The notes beneath the pieces are model-generated. The model had not been told where the DNA came from. It saw nothing but the letters and a program-made list of their open reading frames with translations, and made no database searches. From Ovis canadensis (lineage: Eukaryota > Chordata > Mammalia > Artiodactyla > Bovidae), in contig NC_091247.1 of NCBI RefSeq assembly GCF_042477335.2, positions 223,906,001 to 223,970,000 on the forward strand: a stretch of DNA of 64,000 bases, in the 5' to 3' direction. This document shows positions 52,676 to 63,846 of the stretch, one piece after another. The position numbers and the translations under genes were made by a program. Within the stretch, counting starts at the first letter, position 1, and every line of letters begins with the position of its first letter.

Positions 52676-52793
52676 CTTTCTTTCTTTCTTTTCTTTCGGC
52701 TACACTGTGTAGCTTTCAAGATTTTAGTTCCCAGACCAGGCCACAGCAGTAAAAGCACTAGGTCCTAACCACTGGACCACCAGGGAATTCCCT
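52676..52793 (-). mobile_element. CHR-type SINE, antisense
   Basis: (TTTC)n tail, 'gattttagttcccagaccag', 'gaccaccagggaattccc'. The middle (about 15 nt of B-box region) is deleted. Confidence 0.87.
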
Positions 52794-53087
52794 GTATTTT
52801 TTTCTTAACAATGTATCTTAAAAGAGATTCATTTTCAGCCTGTATAACTTTAAAAAATAATCTGCATGTTCCTTTGTAAAGATGTATCTTAAATTATCGA
52901 AGCAGTCCCCAGCCGCTAGGTATTCCTTTTCCATCTGTTGCTATTATAAACAAAGTTACCCTGAAGATCTTTGAACATATCACTCCACAGATAACTGAAT
53001 CCACACCTTTCTCAACCTTAAAATGTGGTGATGTCCCTAGAAACCCAGCATAAGTTGAAAATATTGTAAGTCAAAAGTGCCTTCACG

Positions 53088-53400
53088 GCTTCCCTGGTGG
53101 CTCAGTGGTAAAGAATCTGCCTGCCAACGCAGGAGACATGGGTTTGATCCCTGATCCTGGAAGACCCCAGATGCGGAGAAACAACTAAGCCCATGGGCCA
53201 CAACTGCTGAACCCGCGTGCAGTGACTATGGAAGCCTGGGTGCTTAGAGCCCCTGCTCTGCAGCGAGAGAAGCCACTGCAACGAGAAGCCTGCACGCTGC
53301 AACCACAGCGCGACCCCCCACTTGCTGCAACTGCAGAAGGCCAAATGCAGCAACAAAGACCCAGCACAGCCATAAATAAGATAAATGAAATAAATACACC
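53088..53400 (+). mobile_element. CHR-type long SINE
   Basis: 'ggcttccctggtggctcagt' through 'cagcgagagaagccactgca' to 'gacccagcacagccataaat', complete. Confidence 0.93.
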
Positions 53401-54180
53401 TTTACAAAAAATGCATTTAATACTCCTTACCTAAAGCACACCAAGCTTAGCCAAGCCAACCTTAAACATGCTCAGAACATTTACATTAGCCTTCAGCTGG
53501 GCAAAACTATCCAACACAAAGCCTATTTAATAACAGAGTGTTGACTATCTCATGTCATTTTTTGAATACTGTACTGAAAGTGAAAAAGAGAATGACTGGG
53601 TTCAGAATGGTTGTAGGCATATCGGTTGTTTACCCTGGTGATCACGTGGCTGGCTGGGAGCTGTGGCTGCAGCCCTGACCAGTATCCTGAGAGAATTTTC
53701 TCCCAAATACTGCTAGCCTGGGAAAAGATCCAAATTCAAAGTTTGAAGCATGCTTTCTACTGAATGAATGTTGCTTTCACACCATCCTAAGGTTGAACCA
53801 TCAGAAGTTGGGGACTGTCTGTATGTCATAGGATAAATTCCTAGAAAGGAAATGGCTGGAGTCAAACCACACCTGCATTCCACAGTGTGCCAGATGTGCC
53901 AAACTAGTCTAGAAGTTCGCTAGTTTACACGCCCGTGTGCAATGTACTGCTATATATCCTTCACATGCTTGTCAGCACAATATTACCAGACTCCTTGATC
54001 TCTGGCTAATCTGGTAATAGCAAAAAGAATGCCGTCATAGTTTTGTCATCTCTTTTTATAACCGAGGGTGAGCATCCCATTTGCAAAGTTAAAAGACAAA
54101 TGACAACGTGGGAGATTACAAATCATCAGTCAGATAAAGACAAACAAACTGACAGGAAATTGAACGAAAACTTGAACTGG

Positions 54181-54314
54181 GGACTTCCCTGATGCTCTAG
54201 TGGTTAGGATTCCCACGCTTCCACTGTAGGGCATGGGTTCGTTCCCTGGTGGGGGAACTAGATCCCATATGCTGTGCAGAACAGCAAAAAAAAAAAAAAG
54301 TATAAAAAATAAAC
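54181..54314 (+). mobile_element. CHR-type SINE
   Basis: 'ggacttccctgatgctctag' to 'gctgtgcagaacagcaaaaa'. TSD aaaacttgaactgg (54167-54180) versus aaaactcgaactgg (54315-54328), 13 of 14. Confidence 0.94.
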
Positions 54315-55005
54315 AAAACTCGAACTGGCACTTCATAAAAGAAGATATACAAATGGGCATTAAGGGAAATATGAATTAAAATCACACCAAGACTGCACTG
54401 TATACTCACCCGAGTAGCTCAAATTAAGAAGTCTGACAATACCAAATGTCCCCGATGATGTGGAGAATAGGAACTCTCATAGACTTCTGGCAGGAGTGTA
54501 AATTGATAAACTGTTCAGAAAAACTGAAGATATGAACGCTTTATATCCCAGAAATTCTACTCTCGGCATCTATGGTCCTAGAGAAAGTCTTGCCCATGTG
54601 TACCAGTTAAGTTATATAAAGGAATTTCAGGGTAAAACTGTTTCTACTAGAAAAAAAAAAGTAAAACCTTAACTATCCATTCTAGCAAAGTGGAAAATAA
54701 GTTGTTTACTCATTTTTATAATTTTTATAAAAATATTTTAATGTTTAATAATTTAAAATAAAATATATAATATTTTAGAAAAAATAAATCTCCACAACAA
54801 TGAAAAACCATACAGTAACAGAATGAAGAAATCACAGCTTCATGCATCCACATAGCTGGGTTGCATAAAAATGCAAGCTAAATAAGTCACAAAAGAAGAA
54901 CATGACTCACCTTATATAAAGGTCAAAAGCAGGTGGAGCTAAACTTCTGTACAGTGTCTGAGGATGCAAACACAGGAGGAAAAGCTACACTGAAAAGATA
55001 AAGAA

Positions 55006-55281
55006 GGGCTTCCACGGTTGCTCGGTAGTAAAGAGTCCACCTGCCAATACAGGAGACGTGGGTTGCATCCCTGATCTGGGAAGATCCCACATGCCACAAA
55101 GCAACGAAGCCCGTGCGCCACAACTACTGAGCCTGTGCTCCAGAGACCAAGTGCCACAGCTACTGAGTCCTCAGGCTCTAGAGACCGTGCTTTGCAGTAA
55201 GAGACGCCACTGCAACGAGAAGCCCAAGCACCATGACTAGAGCATAGCTCCCACTCACCGCAAACAGAGAAAAGCCCTGCT
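55006..55281 (+). mobile_element. CHR-type long SINE lacking its 3' end
   Basis: Head 'agggcttccacggttgctcg' and most of the long body are present, but it stops at 'aacagagaaaagccc' without the 'gacccagcacagcc' end or A-tail. No TSD was found. Confidence 0.85.
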
Positions 55282-55602
55282 AAGATGCTGGCTTTATTCT
55301 ATTTCACTGTGTGGATGATGGCTCCGCAAGTGCTGGCTATGTCTTTAAAACGTACGTGTATGTTTCATACACTCCTCTGTTGGGATGATTAAAAAAAAAA
55401 AAAAAAGAAGTTCAGAATGACATGGGTATAATACCACTTAATTAAAAAGAAAAAAGTTTTAAAAATATACAGAAATAGACATTTATTTCCTCATCTATGT
55501 ACTGATCAGCTCTGGGAGCTTATGGAAGAAACTGGTAACAAAGATCATCACTGGAATGAGGCAATGGGTCACTGAAGGGCAAGAGCAGAAAGAAAAAGAC
55601 AC

Positions 55603-55756
55603 TTTGGGGGACTTCCCTGGTGGTCCAGTGGCTAAGACCCCATGGTCCCCATGCAGGGGGCCCAGGTTTGATCCCTGATCAGGGAACTAGAACCCACATG
55701 CTTGAACTAAGACCCAGTACAGTCAAATAAATAAATATTTTTTTAAAAAAAGAAGA
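55603..55756 (+). mobile_element. CHR-type SINE
   Basis: 'gggacttccctggtggtcca' to 'cccagtacagtcaaataaat'. TSD agaaaaagacac (55591-55602) versus agaaaaagatac (55757-55768), 11 of 12. Confidence 0.93.
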
Positions 55757-55839
55757 AGAAAAAGATACCTTTCACAGTGTTAAACCATGTTAATATACTA
55801 CTCACTTAAAAATACATTTGCATCAAAGAAAACAAGTTC

Positions 55840-56660
55840 TGTTGATATTTTCTTTCTTGATCTATTGCTACATAACAAGTAGCAAATTTAGTGGCTTTAT
55901 TATCTCACAGTTTAGGTGGGTCCATCCTAAAGGAGATCAATTCTGAGTGTTCATTGGAAGGACTGATGTTGAAGCTGAAACTCCAATACTTTGGCCATCT
56001 GATGCAAAGATCTGACTCATTTGAAAAGACCCTGATGCTGGGAAAGATTGAAGACAGGAGGAGAAGGGGACGACAGAGGATGAGATGGTTGGATGGCATC
56101 ACTGACTCAGTGGACATGAGTTTGAGTAAACTCTGGGAGCTGGTGATGGACAGGGAGGCCTGGTGTGCTGCAGTCTGTGGGGTCACAAAGAGTCGGACGT
56201 GACTGAGCGACTGAACTGAACTGAACTTAGGTGGGTCAGGAGTGCAGGCATAGCTTAGCTGAGTCCTTGACTCAGGGTCTCCCAGGGCTGCATAAGGACT
56301 GGGCAGTATTTTCATTGGGAGGCTCACATGGGGAAGAATCTATTTCCAAGCTCATTCAGATGGTTGGCAGAATTCATTTCTTAGTAGCTGTATGACTGAG
56401 GGCCCCAGGTTTTTGTCCCAATTCCTTGAGACCACTTTGCCAGGTGGGCTTCCCAGCGGGGCTGCTCTAAATGCAGTCATAGGTAACACAGCATGTTTTG
56501 GGAGTGTCCTCCCATTATCTTTGCTGTATTCTACTGGTTACAAGTGAGTCACACATTCTGCCCACACTTAAGGGGAGGGAGTTACACCGAGGCATGGACA
56601 CCAACCAGGAGGTGGGAATTATTGAGAGTCACCTTAGCGCTTGTCAGCCACAACTGTTTA
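55840..56660 (-). mobile_element. MLT1-type LTR, antisense, split by BovB
   Basis: 'ctattgctacataacaagta', 'aatttagtggctttattatc', 'agttgactgagggccccagg'-class words and 'cattctgcccacacttaagg' follow an inverted MLT1-class LTR. The BovB inserted within 'cagtttaggtgggtc'. Confidence 0.65.
55923..56226 (+). mobile_element. BovB 3' end
   Basis: 'catcctaaaggagatcaatt' to 'gactgagcgactgaactgaa'. Perfect 11-nt TSD ttaggtgggtc at 55912-55922 and 56227-56237. Confidence 0.94.
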
Positions 56661-56819
56661 TTGTTTGGGAAGATTTTTTTCCCCAATAATTTTCTATTTT
56701 ATTTTTTTCCTTTATCTATTTGCAAGAGACCTGTGGATAAGTTAACCCTTTGTTTGCCGCATGAAGTGCCAATTCAAATCATTTCTGATAAATTAATAAA
56801 TGACTTCATGAATCTTCTA

Positions 56820-56984
56820 TTTAGCTGGTAAAGAATATGCCTGCAACATGGGAGACCTGGATTCAACTCCTGGGTTGGGACGATCCCCTGGAAAAGGGAA
56901 AGGCTACCCACTCCAGTATTCTGGCCTGGAGAATTCCATGGGGTCCCAAAGAAACGGAGAGGACTGAGCAACTTTCATTTTCAC
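56820..56984 (+). mobile_element. Bov-tA SINE with internal deletion
   Basis: Head start missing. The 'attccatgg' and 'ggtcccaaag' blocks are joined, so the ~30 nt between two ccatgg words was lost, likely by recombination between them. Confidence 0.87.
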
Positions 56985-57174
56985 ACACTTTTAGCTACAG
57001 CAACAATGACTTTACTGGGCCTTTGTAGAGTCTGTTTCCCTTACCTGGAAAGCGGAACTGGGTCAAAGCACAGTATTTTATTAAAATTCAAGGACAGGTG
57101 AGAAGATTGATTTGGACCTGACTTAAAGTTTCTCTGACTTTGGTTTATGCGGAGATGAACCAAAGAAATAGTGC

Positions 57175-57341
57175 CAAGAGGAACTTCCCTGGTGGTCCAG
57201 TGGCTAAGACTCTGTGCTCCAAAAGCAGGGGGCCTTGGTTCAATCCCAGGTCAGGGAACAAGATTCCCCACGCTGCAGCTAAAGATCCCTTATGCCACAA
57301 CTAAGACCCAGCACAGCCATAAATAAATACGTTTTAAAAAA
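57175..57341 (+). mobile_element. CHR-type SINE, BovB target
   Basis: 'gaacttccctggtggtccag' to 'acccagcacagccataaata' and an A-tail. Its TSD, aaagaaatagtgc, is at 57162-57174 on the left but at 60721-60733 on the right, because the BovB later inserted into the A-tail. Confidence 0.93.
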
Positions 57342-57869
57342 GAAAGGAGGTAAGGAGATACCCCTCTTCCAAAGTAAGGAGCAGCGGCTGTGCTTTGCTG
57401 GAGCAGCCGTGAAGAGATACTCCATGCCCAAGGTAAGAGAAAGCCAAGTAAGATGGTAGGTGTTGCAAGAGGGCATCAGAGGGCAGACACACTGAAACCA
57501 TACTCACAGAAAACTAGTCAATCTATATCACACTAGGACCACAGCCTTGTCTAACTCAATGAAACCAAGCCATGCCTGCGCGGCAACCCAAGATGGGCGG
57601 GTCATGGTGGAGAGGTCTGACAGAGAGTGGTCCACTGGAGAAGGGAATGGCAAGCCACTTCAGTATTCTTGGCCTGAGAACCCCATGAACAGTATGAAAA
57701 GGCAAAATGATAGGATACCAAAAGAGGAACTCCCCAGGTCATTAGGTGCCCAATATGCTACTGGAGATCAGTGGAGAAATAACTCCAGAAAGAATGAAGG
57801 TATGGAGCCAAAGCAGTTGTGGATGTGACTGGTGACAGAAGCAAGATCTGATGCTGTAAAGAGCAATAT

Positions 57870-58988
57870 TGCATAGGAACCTGGAATGTCAGGTCCCTGA
57901 ATCAAGGCAAATTGGAAGTGGTCAAACAAGAGATGGCAAGGGTGAACGTCGACATTCTAGGAATCAGCGAACTAAAATGGACTGGAAAGGGTGAATTTAA
58001 CTCAGATGACCATTATATCTACTACTGCGGGATGGAATCCCTCAGAAGAAATGGAGTAGCCATCATGGTCAACAAAAGAGTCCGAAATGCAGTACTTGGA
58101 TGCAATCTCAAAAACGACAGAATGATCTCTGTTTGTCTCCAAGGCAAACCATTCACTATCACAGTTATCCAAGTCTATGCCCCAACCAGTAACGCTGAAG
58201 AAGCTGAAGTTAAACGGTTTTATGAAGACCTACAAGACCTTTGAGAACTAACACTCAAAAAAGATATCTTTTTCATTATAGAGGACTGGAATGCAAAAGT
58301 AGGAAGTCAAGAAACACCTGGAGTAACAGGCAAATTTGGCCTTGGAATGCGGAATGAAGCAGGGCAAAGACTAATAGAGTTTTGCCAAGAAAATGCACTG
58401 GTCATAGCAAACACCCTCTTCCAACAACACAAGAGAAGACTCTGCGCATGGACATCACCAGATGGTCAACACCGAAATCAGACTGATTATATTCTATGCA
58501 GCCAAAGATGGAGAAGTTCTATACAGTCAACAAAAACGAGACCAGGAGCTGACTGTGGCTCAGATCATGAACTCCTTATTGCCAAATTCAGACTCAAACT
58601 GAAGAAAGTAGGGAAAACCGCTAGACCATTCAGGTATGACCTAAATCAAATCCCTTATGATTATACAGTGGAAGTGAGAAATAGATTTAAGGGCCTAGAT
58701 CTGATAGATAGAGTGCCTGATGAACTATGGAATGAGATTCGTGACATTGTACAGGAGACAGGGATCAAGACCATCCCCATGCAAAAGAAATGTAAAAAAG
58801 CAAAATGGCTATCTGGAGAGGCCTTACAAATAGCTGTGAAAAGAAGAGAAGCGAAAAGCCAAGGAGAAAAGGAAAGATGTAAGCATCTGAATGCAGAGTT
58901 CCAAAGAATAGCAAGAAGAGATAAGAAAGCCTTCTTTCAGCGATCAATGCAAAGAAATAGAGGAAAACAACAGAATGGGAAAGACTAG
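57870..58988 (+). pseudogene. BovB ORF2, APE endonuclease half (broken)
   Basis: One frame with a stop at 58242-58244. Visible motifs are ILGISELKWTG (catalytic Glu), IQVYAPTSN, the DWNAK block where the usual preceding Gly is Glu, and GSDHELLIAKF (catalytic Asp-His). This half ends where an extra T near 58938 shifts the frame. Confidence 0.88.
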
Positions 58989-60032
58989 AGATCTCTTCAA
59001 GAAAATGAGAGATACCAAGGGAACATTTCATGCAAGGATGGGCTCGATAAAGGACAGAAATTGTCTGGACCTAACAGAAGCAGAAGATATTAAGAAGAGG
59101 TGGCAAGAATACAGGGAAGAACTGTACAAAAAAGATCTTCATGACCCAGATAATCATGATGATGTGATCACTCATCTAGAGCCAGACATCTTGGAAAGTG
59201 AAGTCAAGTCGGCCTTAGAAAGCATCACTACAAACAAAGCTAGTGGAGGTGATGGAATTCCAGTGGAGCTGTTTCAAATCCTGAAAGATGATGCTGTGAA
59301 AGTGCTGCACTCAATATGCCAGCAAATTTGGAAAACTCAACAGTGGCCACAGGACTGGAAAAGGTCAGTTTTCATTTCAATCCCAAAGAAAGGAAATGCA
59401 AAAGAATGCTCAAACTACCTCACAATTGCACTCATCTCACATGCTGGTAAAGTAATGCTCAAAATTCTCCAAGCCAGGCTTCAGCAATACCTGAACTGTG
59501 AACTCCCTGATGTCAAGCTGGTTTTAGAAAAGGCCGAGGAACCAGAGATCAAATTGCCAACATCCGCTGGATCATGGAAAAAGCAAGAGAGTTCCAGAAA
59601 AACATCTATTTCTGCTTTACTGACTATGCCAAAGCCTTTGACTGTGCGGATCACAATAAACTGTGGAAAATTCTGAAAGAGATGGGCATACCAGACCACC
59701 TAACCTGCCTCTTGAGAAATCTGTATGCAGGTCAGGAAGCAACAGTCAGAACTGGACATGGAACAACAGACTGGTTCCAAATCGGAAAAGGAGTATGTCA
59801 AGGCTGTATACTGTCACCCTGCTTATTTAATTTATATGCAGAGTACATCATGAGAAATGCTGGGCTGGAAGAAACACAAGCTGGAATCAAGATTGCCGGG
59901 AAAAATATCAATAACCTCAGATATGCAGATGACACCACCCTTATGGCAGAAAGTGAAGAAGAACTAAAAAGCCTTTTGATGAAAGTGAAAGAGGAGAGCG
60001 AAAAAGTTGGCTTAAAGCTCAACATTCAGTAA
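58975..60032 (+). pseudogene. BovB ORF2, reverse transcriptase half (broken)
   Basis: The first part encodes TNKASGGDGIPVELF (RT fingers) and FISIPKKGNAKECSNY. A one-base loss near 59514 shifts frame. The rest has FTDYAKAFDCADHNKLW (motif A), CQGCILSPCLFNLYAEY (motif B) and NLRYADDTTLM (motif C, catalytic Asp pair intact). It ends in a stop at 60030. Confidence 0.9.
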
Positions 60033-60692
60033 ATGAAGGTCATGGCATCCAGTCCTATCACTTCATGGGAAATAGATGGGGAAACAGTGGAAACAGTGTC
60101 AGACTTTATTTTTTGGGGCTCCAAAATCACTGCAGATGGTGACTGCAGCCATGAAATTAAAAGACGCTTACTCCTTGGAAGAAAAGTTATGACCAACCCA
60201 GATAGTATATTGAAAAGCAGAGATATTACTTTGCCAACAAAGGTCTGTCTAGTCAAGGGTATGGTTTTTCCAGTGGTCATGTATGGATGTGAGAGTTGGA
60301 CTGTGAAGAAGGCTGAGCGCCGAAGACTTGATGCATTTGAACTGTGGTGTTAGAGAAGACTCTTGAGAGGCCCTTGGACTGCAGGGAGATCCAACCAGTC
60401 CATTCTGAAGGAGATCAGCCCTGGGATTTCTTTGGAAGGAAAGATGCTGGGGCTGAAACTCCAGCACTTTGGCCACCTGATGAGAAGAGTTGACTCATTG
60501 GAAAAGACTCTGATGCTGGGAGGGATTGGGGGCAGGAGGAGAAGGGGACAACCGAGGATGAGATGGCTGGATGGCATCATCGACTCGATGGACGTGAGTC
60601 TGAGTGAACTCCGGGAGATGGTGATGAACAGGAAGGCCTGGCGTGCTGCGATTCATGGAGCCGCAAAGAGTCGGACACGACTGAGCAACTGA
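60033..60692 (+). pseudogene. BovB ORF2 C-terminal part (broken)
   Basis: Same frame after the 60030 stop: ITSWEIDGETVETVSDF, CESWTVKKAERR, then a W-to-stop near 60351 and the basic stretch GIGGRRRRGQPRMRWLDG, ending AAKSRTRLSN just before the 3' tail. Confidence 0.87.
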
Positions 60693-60733
60693 ACTGAACT
60701 GAACTGAACTGAAAAAAGAAAAAGAAATAGTGC

Positions 60734-61199
60734 AAAGAATAAACCTGCCGTGAGGCTGCAGGTAGGAAGACAAGGAGGGTATTCCGCCTGAGTCTTGTGG
60801 AATGAGATGTCTGTAGGTTGGCAGAGTGGGGAAAACAACAGGGTTGCTATCTTATCCGTTTCTAATGTCCTCAGCACCTCAAAACACTTTGTGTCACCAG
60901 GTGGTACATTCAGCTCCCCTGTAAGCCACTTTACCAGTGGGCCATTGTCCCGGCTTGAGCTTTATAATGTGTGCTGTGCCAGTTCTGGGCACTCTTCCCT
61001 TACCTGTGCCTGGACTACAGAGCCAAAAAGGAGTTGGTCAACTCTTTCACAAAGGCCTCTTCCTTTTTAAAAAACAAAAACAAGGATAACCACTCCGCAT
61101 CATTCCAGATTCAGCTCCTAGGCTGTCTCCTAGGGGGACATCACAACTTCCAGGCCAAGGTGGTCATACCGCCAACTTTGTGAACCTCTGTGTTACCCT
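60734..61199. other. Unique stretch, no gene seen
   Basis: No repeat family recognised. Frames up to 91 aa, unsupported. Confidence 0.3.
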
Positions 61200-61444
61200 T
61201 CACTGCGGAGACTTGTAATCAGTCTATTATTAATATATTCACATTTCTGTTTCTTTCACTCCATAGCAAGACCCTCCAAGGCAAGGATGGGATTTTATTT
61301 TCCTCCAGCCCTGTATGTCCAGCTGTCCACTGGAGATCTCCATACAGGTGTCCCACAAGCAGATCACCCTGTCCAAAGCTGAACTCACTTGATGCACCCT
61401 ACCCCCCATGTGTCCAGATAGCACCCTAGCCTCTTCCATTGCAT

Positions 61445-61897
61445 CTTTTTTCAAAAGTTTTATGTATTTATTTTTGGATGCGCTGGGTCTTCATTGCTGC
61501 TCGAGGGCTTTCTCTAGTTGCAGCGAGTGGAGGCTACTCTTCATGGTGGGGCCCAGGTTGCTCATGCGGTGATATCTCTTGCTGCAGAGTATAGGCTCTA
61601 GGTGCTTGGGGTTCAGTAGTTGCAGCACAAAGGCTCATTAGTTGCAACTTGGTGGCTCTATGGTGCACAGGCTTCAGTAGTTGCAGCACAAAGGCTCAGT
61701 AGTTGCAACTTGGTGGCTCTAGGTGCTCGGCCTTCGGTAGTTGTGGCTCCCTGGCTCTAGAGCTCAGGCTCAGTAGTTGTGGTGCATGGGCTTAGTTCCT
61801 CCATGGCACATGGAATCTTCTCAGACCAAGGATCAAACCCGTGTCCCCTGCCTTGGCAGACAGATTCTTATCCACTGTACCACTAGGGAAGTCCTCT
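61445..61897 (-). mobile_element. CHR-type long SINE, antisense, with 61-bp tandem duplication
   Basis: 'ttatttttggatgcgctggg' to 'tgtaccactagggaagtcct'. About 450 nt rather than ~300 because an internal segment is duplicated. TSD cattgcat at 61437-61444 and 61898-61905. Confidence 0.92.
61612..61733 (-). repeat. 61-bp tandem duplication inside SINE
   Basis: Two units (61612-61672, 61673-61733) both begin ttcagtagttgcagcacaaa and contain gttgcaacttggtggctct, differing at a handful of positions. Confidence 0.9.
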
Positions 61898-62060
61898 CAT
61901 TGCATTTTGCATGTAGGTTGTAGTTTTCTGTTTACAAAACTATCTCTCCCATTAGATAGTGAGAAACTGGCGGCAGGAACCATATGAATTTTATTTATCT
62001 TTGTATCCCTGGAGCCCAGCCCAGCCCTCCAATGTAGGAGCTATTGAATAAATGGCCACT

Positions 62061-63619
62061 GAACTGAACTGGGTGTCTCTATCTTCAGGCCCAGGTACCA
62101 TACAGGTACCTGGGAAATGCTCAGGACACGTTTGTTCCATTAGATTCGAGGAAAGATGCTTCTTCCAGAGTCTTCTGCCCGCCCTCCTTCTCTAGCAGGC
62201 TTGGATTAACACTGAGAGCCAATAGTTTGTCACATAGCAACAATAGTAAAGAATGAGCTACTGCCGCAGAGAGCAGAAGCTTGCCTGCCGCAGAGAGCAG
62301 AGCTATTTTGAGATCCTTTAGGTAAAGTCACAGTCTGATAGGCCCACGCGTTGTGGCAAGTTACCCTCAGCTTAGAGGTACAAGGCACTGAAAACATCTT
62401 ATTTGCATATCTGTCTCTTTTGCCATCCTCTGGAGCACCCTTTTAGAATATGAAGTACCACATTTTAGGTCATGGTTTTTCTTATTGTGCAGTCAATGAG
62501 CTTTTCATCTGCAATACTACTAACATATTTTAAAATTCCACTGAATTACTGTACAGATGTGCTAATTTAGAGATCAAATGGCCACAAAACCCAAACAAAA
62601 AAGCAGGATTTAGGTCTCAGCCCAAACTTCCCGGCATGACACATGGGCCCTTTGTGGCCTGGCCAGGCCCACTTTTTCCGGATCTTCTCCTCCCTGGCTG
62701 TTCTCATTAGCATATGTTCCAGCCTTGGTGAGCAGCATCGAGGCATCAATGTGACAAACGCTTTCGCTCATGAATTATCCATCTTTGTTTGCCTTGAGAG
62801 AGCCTCTATCGCTCTGTCCAGGAACTATTTACCTCCATGAGTTTCTTTCCAAATAGTGTGCCCAGAGGACAGGAAGAGCGGTTTTTGCCTTGTTGAAATC
62901 TCCAGTATCCAGCAAAGCGCTGGGCACAGAGAAGATGCTCAGGAAAGGTTAGTTCAGGTATTAAGAATGCAAGTTCCTCAGGGACCTTTCAGGCTCTGCT
63001 AGTCCACTTCAGTCCTGGTGATGGGACACCATGCCTAATGATATGGACAATCATTACACAATCTATGGTTGTTTTCGTGGCCTTGGCAGTCTATGTTCTT
63101 ATTTTATAGAAAAGACGTTGTGACTGTGTGTTTATGTATACAACTGTCTTCTTCCTTTATTTATTCATTCATTCAACAAACACGCATTGGCACTGAATTC
63201 TGTGGCAGTTCCTAGAAGTGGTGCTTCCCGCCCCAAAGGTTCAGTGGTGAGAAGCCTGTATGTGGGGTTGGAAGACCTACAGTCAAGAAAGCCTTGCCTT
63301 TGCCTCAGTTTGGGGTCCTGTACAGGACATTTCACTTGCCTCAGAGTCCTAGTTTCCTAGATCATCAGTGAATACAAACACTTATTCTCCTTCTGTTGTA
63401 ATTGTAAATAATTTGGGTCAAGATATTCAAGATGCCAGGAGAGAGGAAAGTAGACTGGCATCTTGATGGACAGGAAAAGAGAAAGGAAAAAAGACCAAGT
63501 CCTTTTCAGCACCAGAAAGTCCTCCTTGCTGCCTTAGAACAAATGAGGATGGGAAGGGAGACCCGCCCACCCAGACCAGATTCACAAGCCAGTGATATCC
63601 GTTTATTTGTTCAAGAAAT
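62061..63619. promoter_or_regulatory. Repeat-poor block, candidate conserved regulatory region
   Basis: About 1.5 kb with no SINE or LINE recognised, unusual for this window. 62210-62840 is rich in transcription-factor-like words: a perfect octamer atttgcat (62401-62408), cattagcatatg near 62706, ctttgtttgcc near 62782, aacaatag near 62240. A 17-nt unit ctgccgcagagagcaga is repeated at 62261 and 62285. No open frame with domain similarity. Function inferred only. Confidence 0.45.
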
Positions 63620-63626
63620 TTGAGTT

Positions 63627-63839
63627 CTTGCTTTCCCTTGTAGCTCAGTTGGTAAAAAAAATCTGCCTGCAATGCAGGAGACCCAGGTTCGATTTCTGGA
63701 TCAGGAAGATCCCCTGGAGAAGGAAATGGCAACTCACTCCAGTATTCTGGCCTGGAGAATCCCATGGACAGAGGAGCCTGGCAGGCTACCGTCCCTGGGG
63801 CCGCAAAAGTCGGCCACGACTTAGCGACTAAACCATCAC
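63627..63839 (+). mobile_element. Bov-tA SINE
   Basis: 'ttgctttcccttgtagctca' to 'ccacgacttagcgactaaac'. TSD ttgagtt at 63620-63626 and 63840-63846. Confidence 0.93.
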
Positions 63840-63846
63840 TTGAGTT

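Larger units (their letters stand above)
52446..54075 (-). mobile_element. Old L1 3' UTR, antisense, with two SINEs
   Basis: 'ccttccaagatattctgtgc', 'tccatctgttgctattataa', 'ggataaattcctagaaagga' and 'tttataaccgagggtgagca' are inverted L1M 3' UTR/ORF2 end in order. 53400-53760 in the middle is unassigned. Confidence 0.6.
54076..55480 (+). mobile_element. Old L1 3' part, sense, with two SINEs
   Basis: 'cttcataaaagaagatatac', 'gcaggagtgtaaattgataa' and 'aaattctactctcggcatct' are L1 ORF2 end and 3' UTR in sense orientation. Later 54700-55000 is AT-rich and uncertain; 'cagaatgacatgggtataat' near 55430 is L1 3'-UTR-like. Confidence 0.6.
57346..60711 (+). mobile_element. Full-length BovB LINE (RTE clade)
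   Basis: About 3.37 kb. The 5' end has an imperfect duplication around 'ggagataccc' and 'agagatactcc' near 57356-57425. One long ORF2-like frame with APE endonuclease and RT follows. The end is a (ACTGA)n tail. A 10-nt TSD, aaaaaagaaa, lies at 57336-57345 and 60712-60721. In-frame stops near 58242, 60030 and 60351 and frame changes near 58938 and 59514 make it inactive, but motifs are well kept. BovB is the presumed source of trans machinery for Bov-tA/BOV-A2. Confidence 0.93.
61200..62060 (+). mobile_element. L2 LINE, split by a long SINE
   Basis: 'ctggagatctccatacaggt' and 'ccctgtccaaagctgaactc' precede the SINE. 'tttgtatccctggagcccag' and 'ggagctattgaataaatggc' follow it and form the L2 3' end. 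Confidence 0.65.

Noticed and set aside
57346-60711. Active, coding-competent BovB
   Set aside because: At least three in-frame stops and two frame changes interrupt ORF2.
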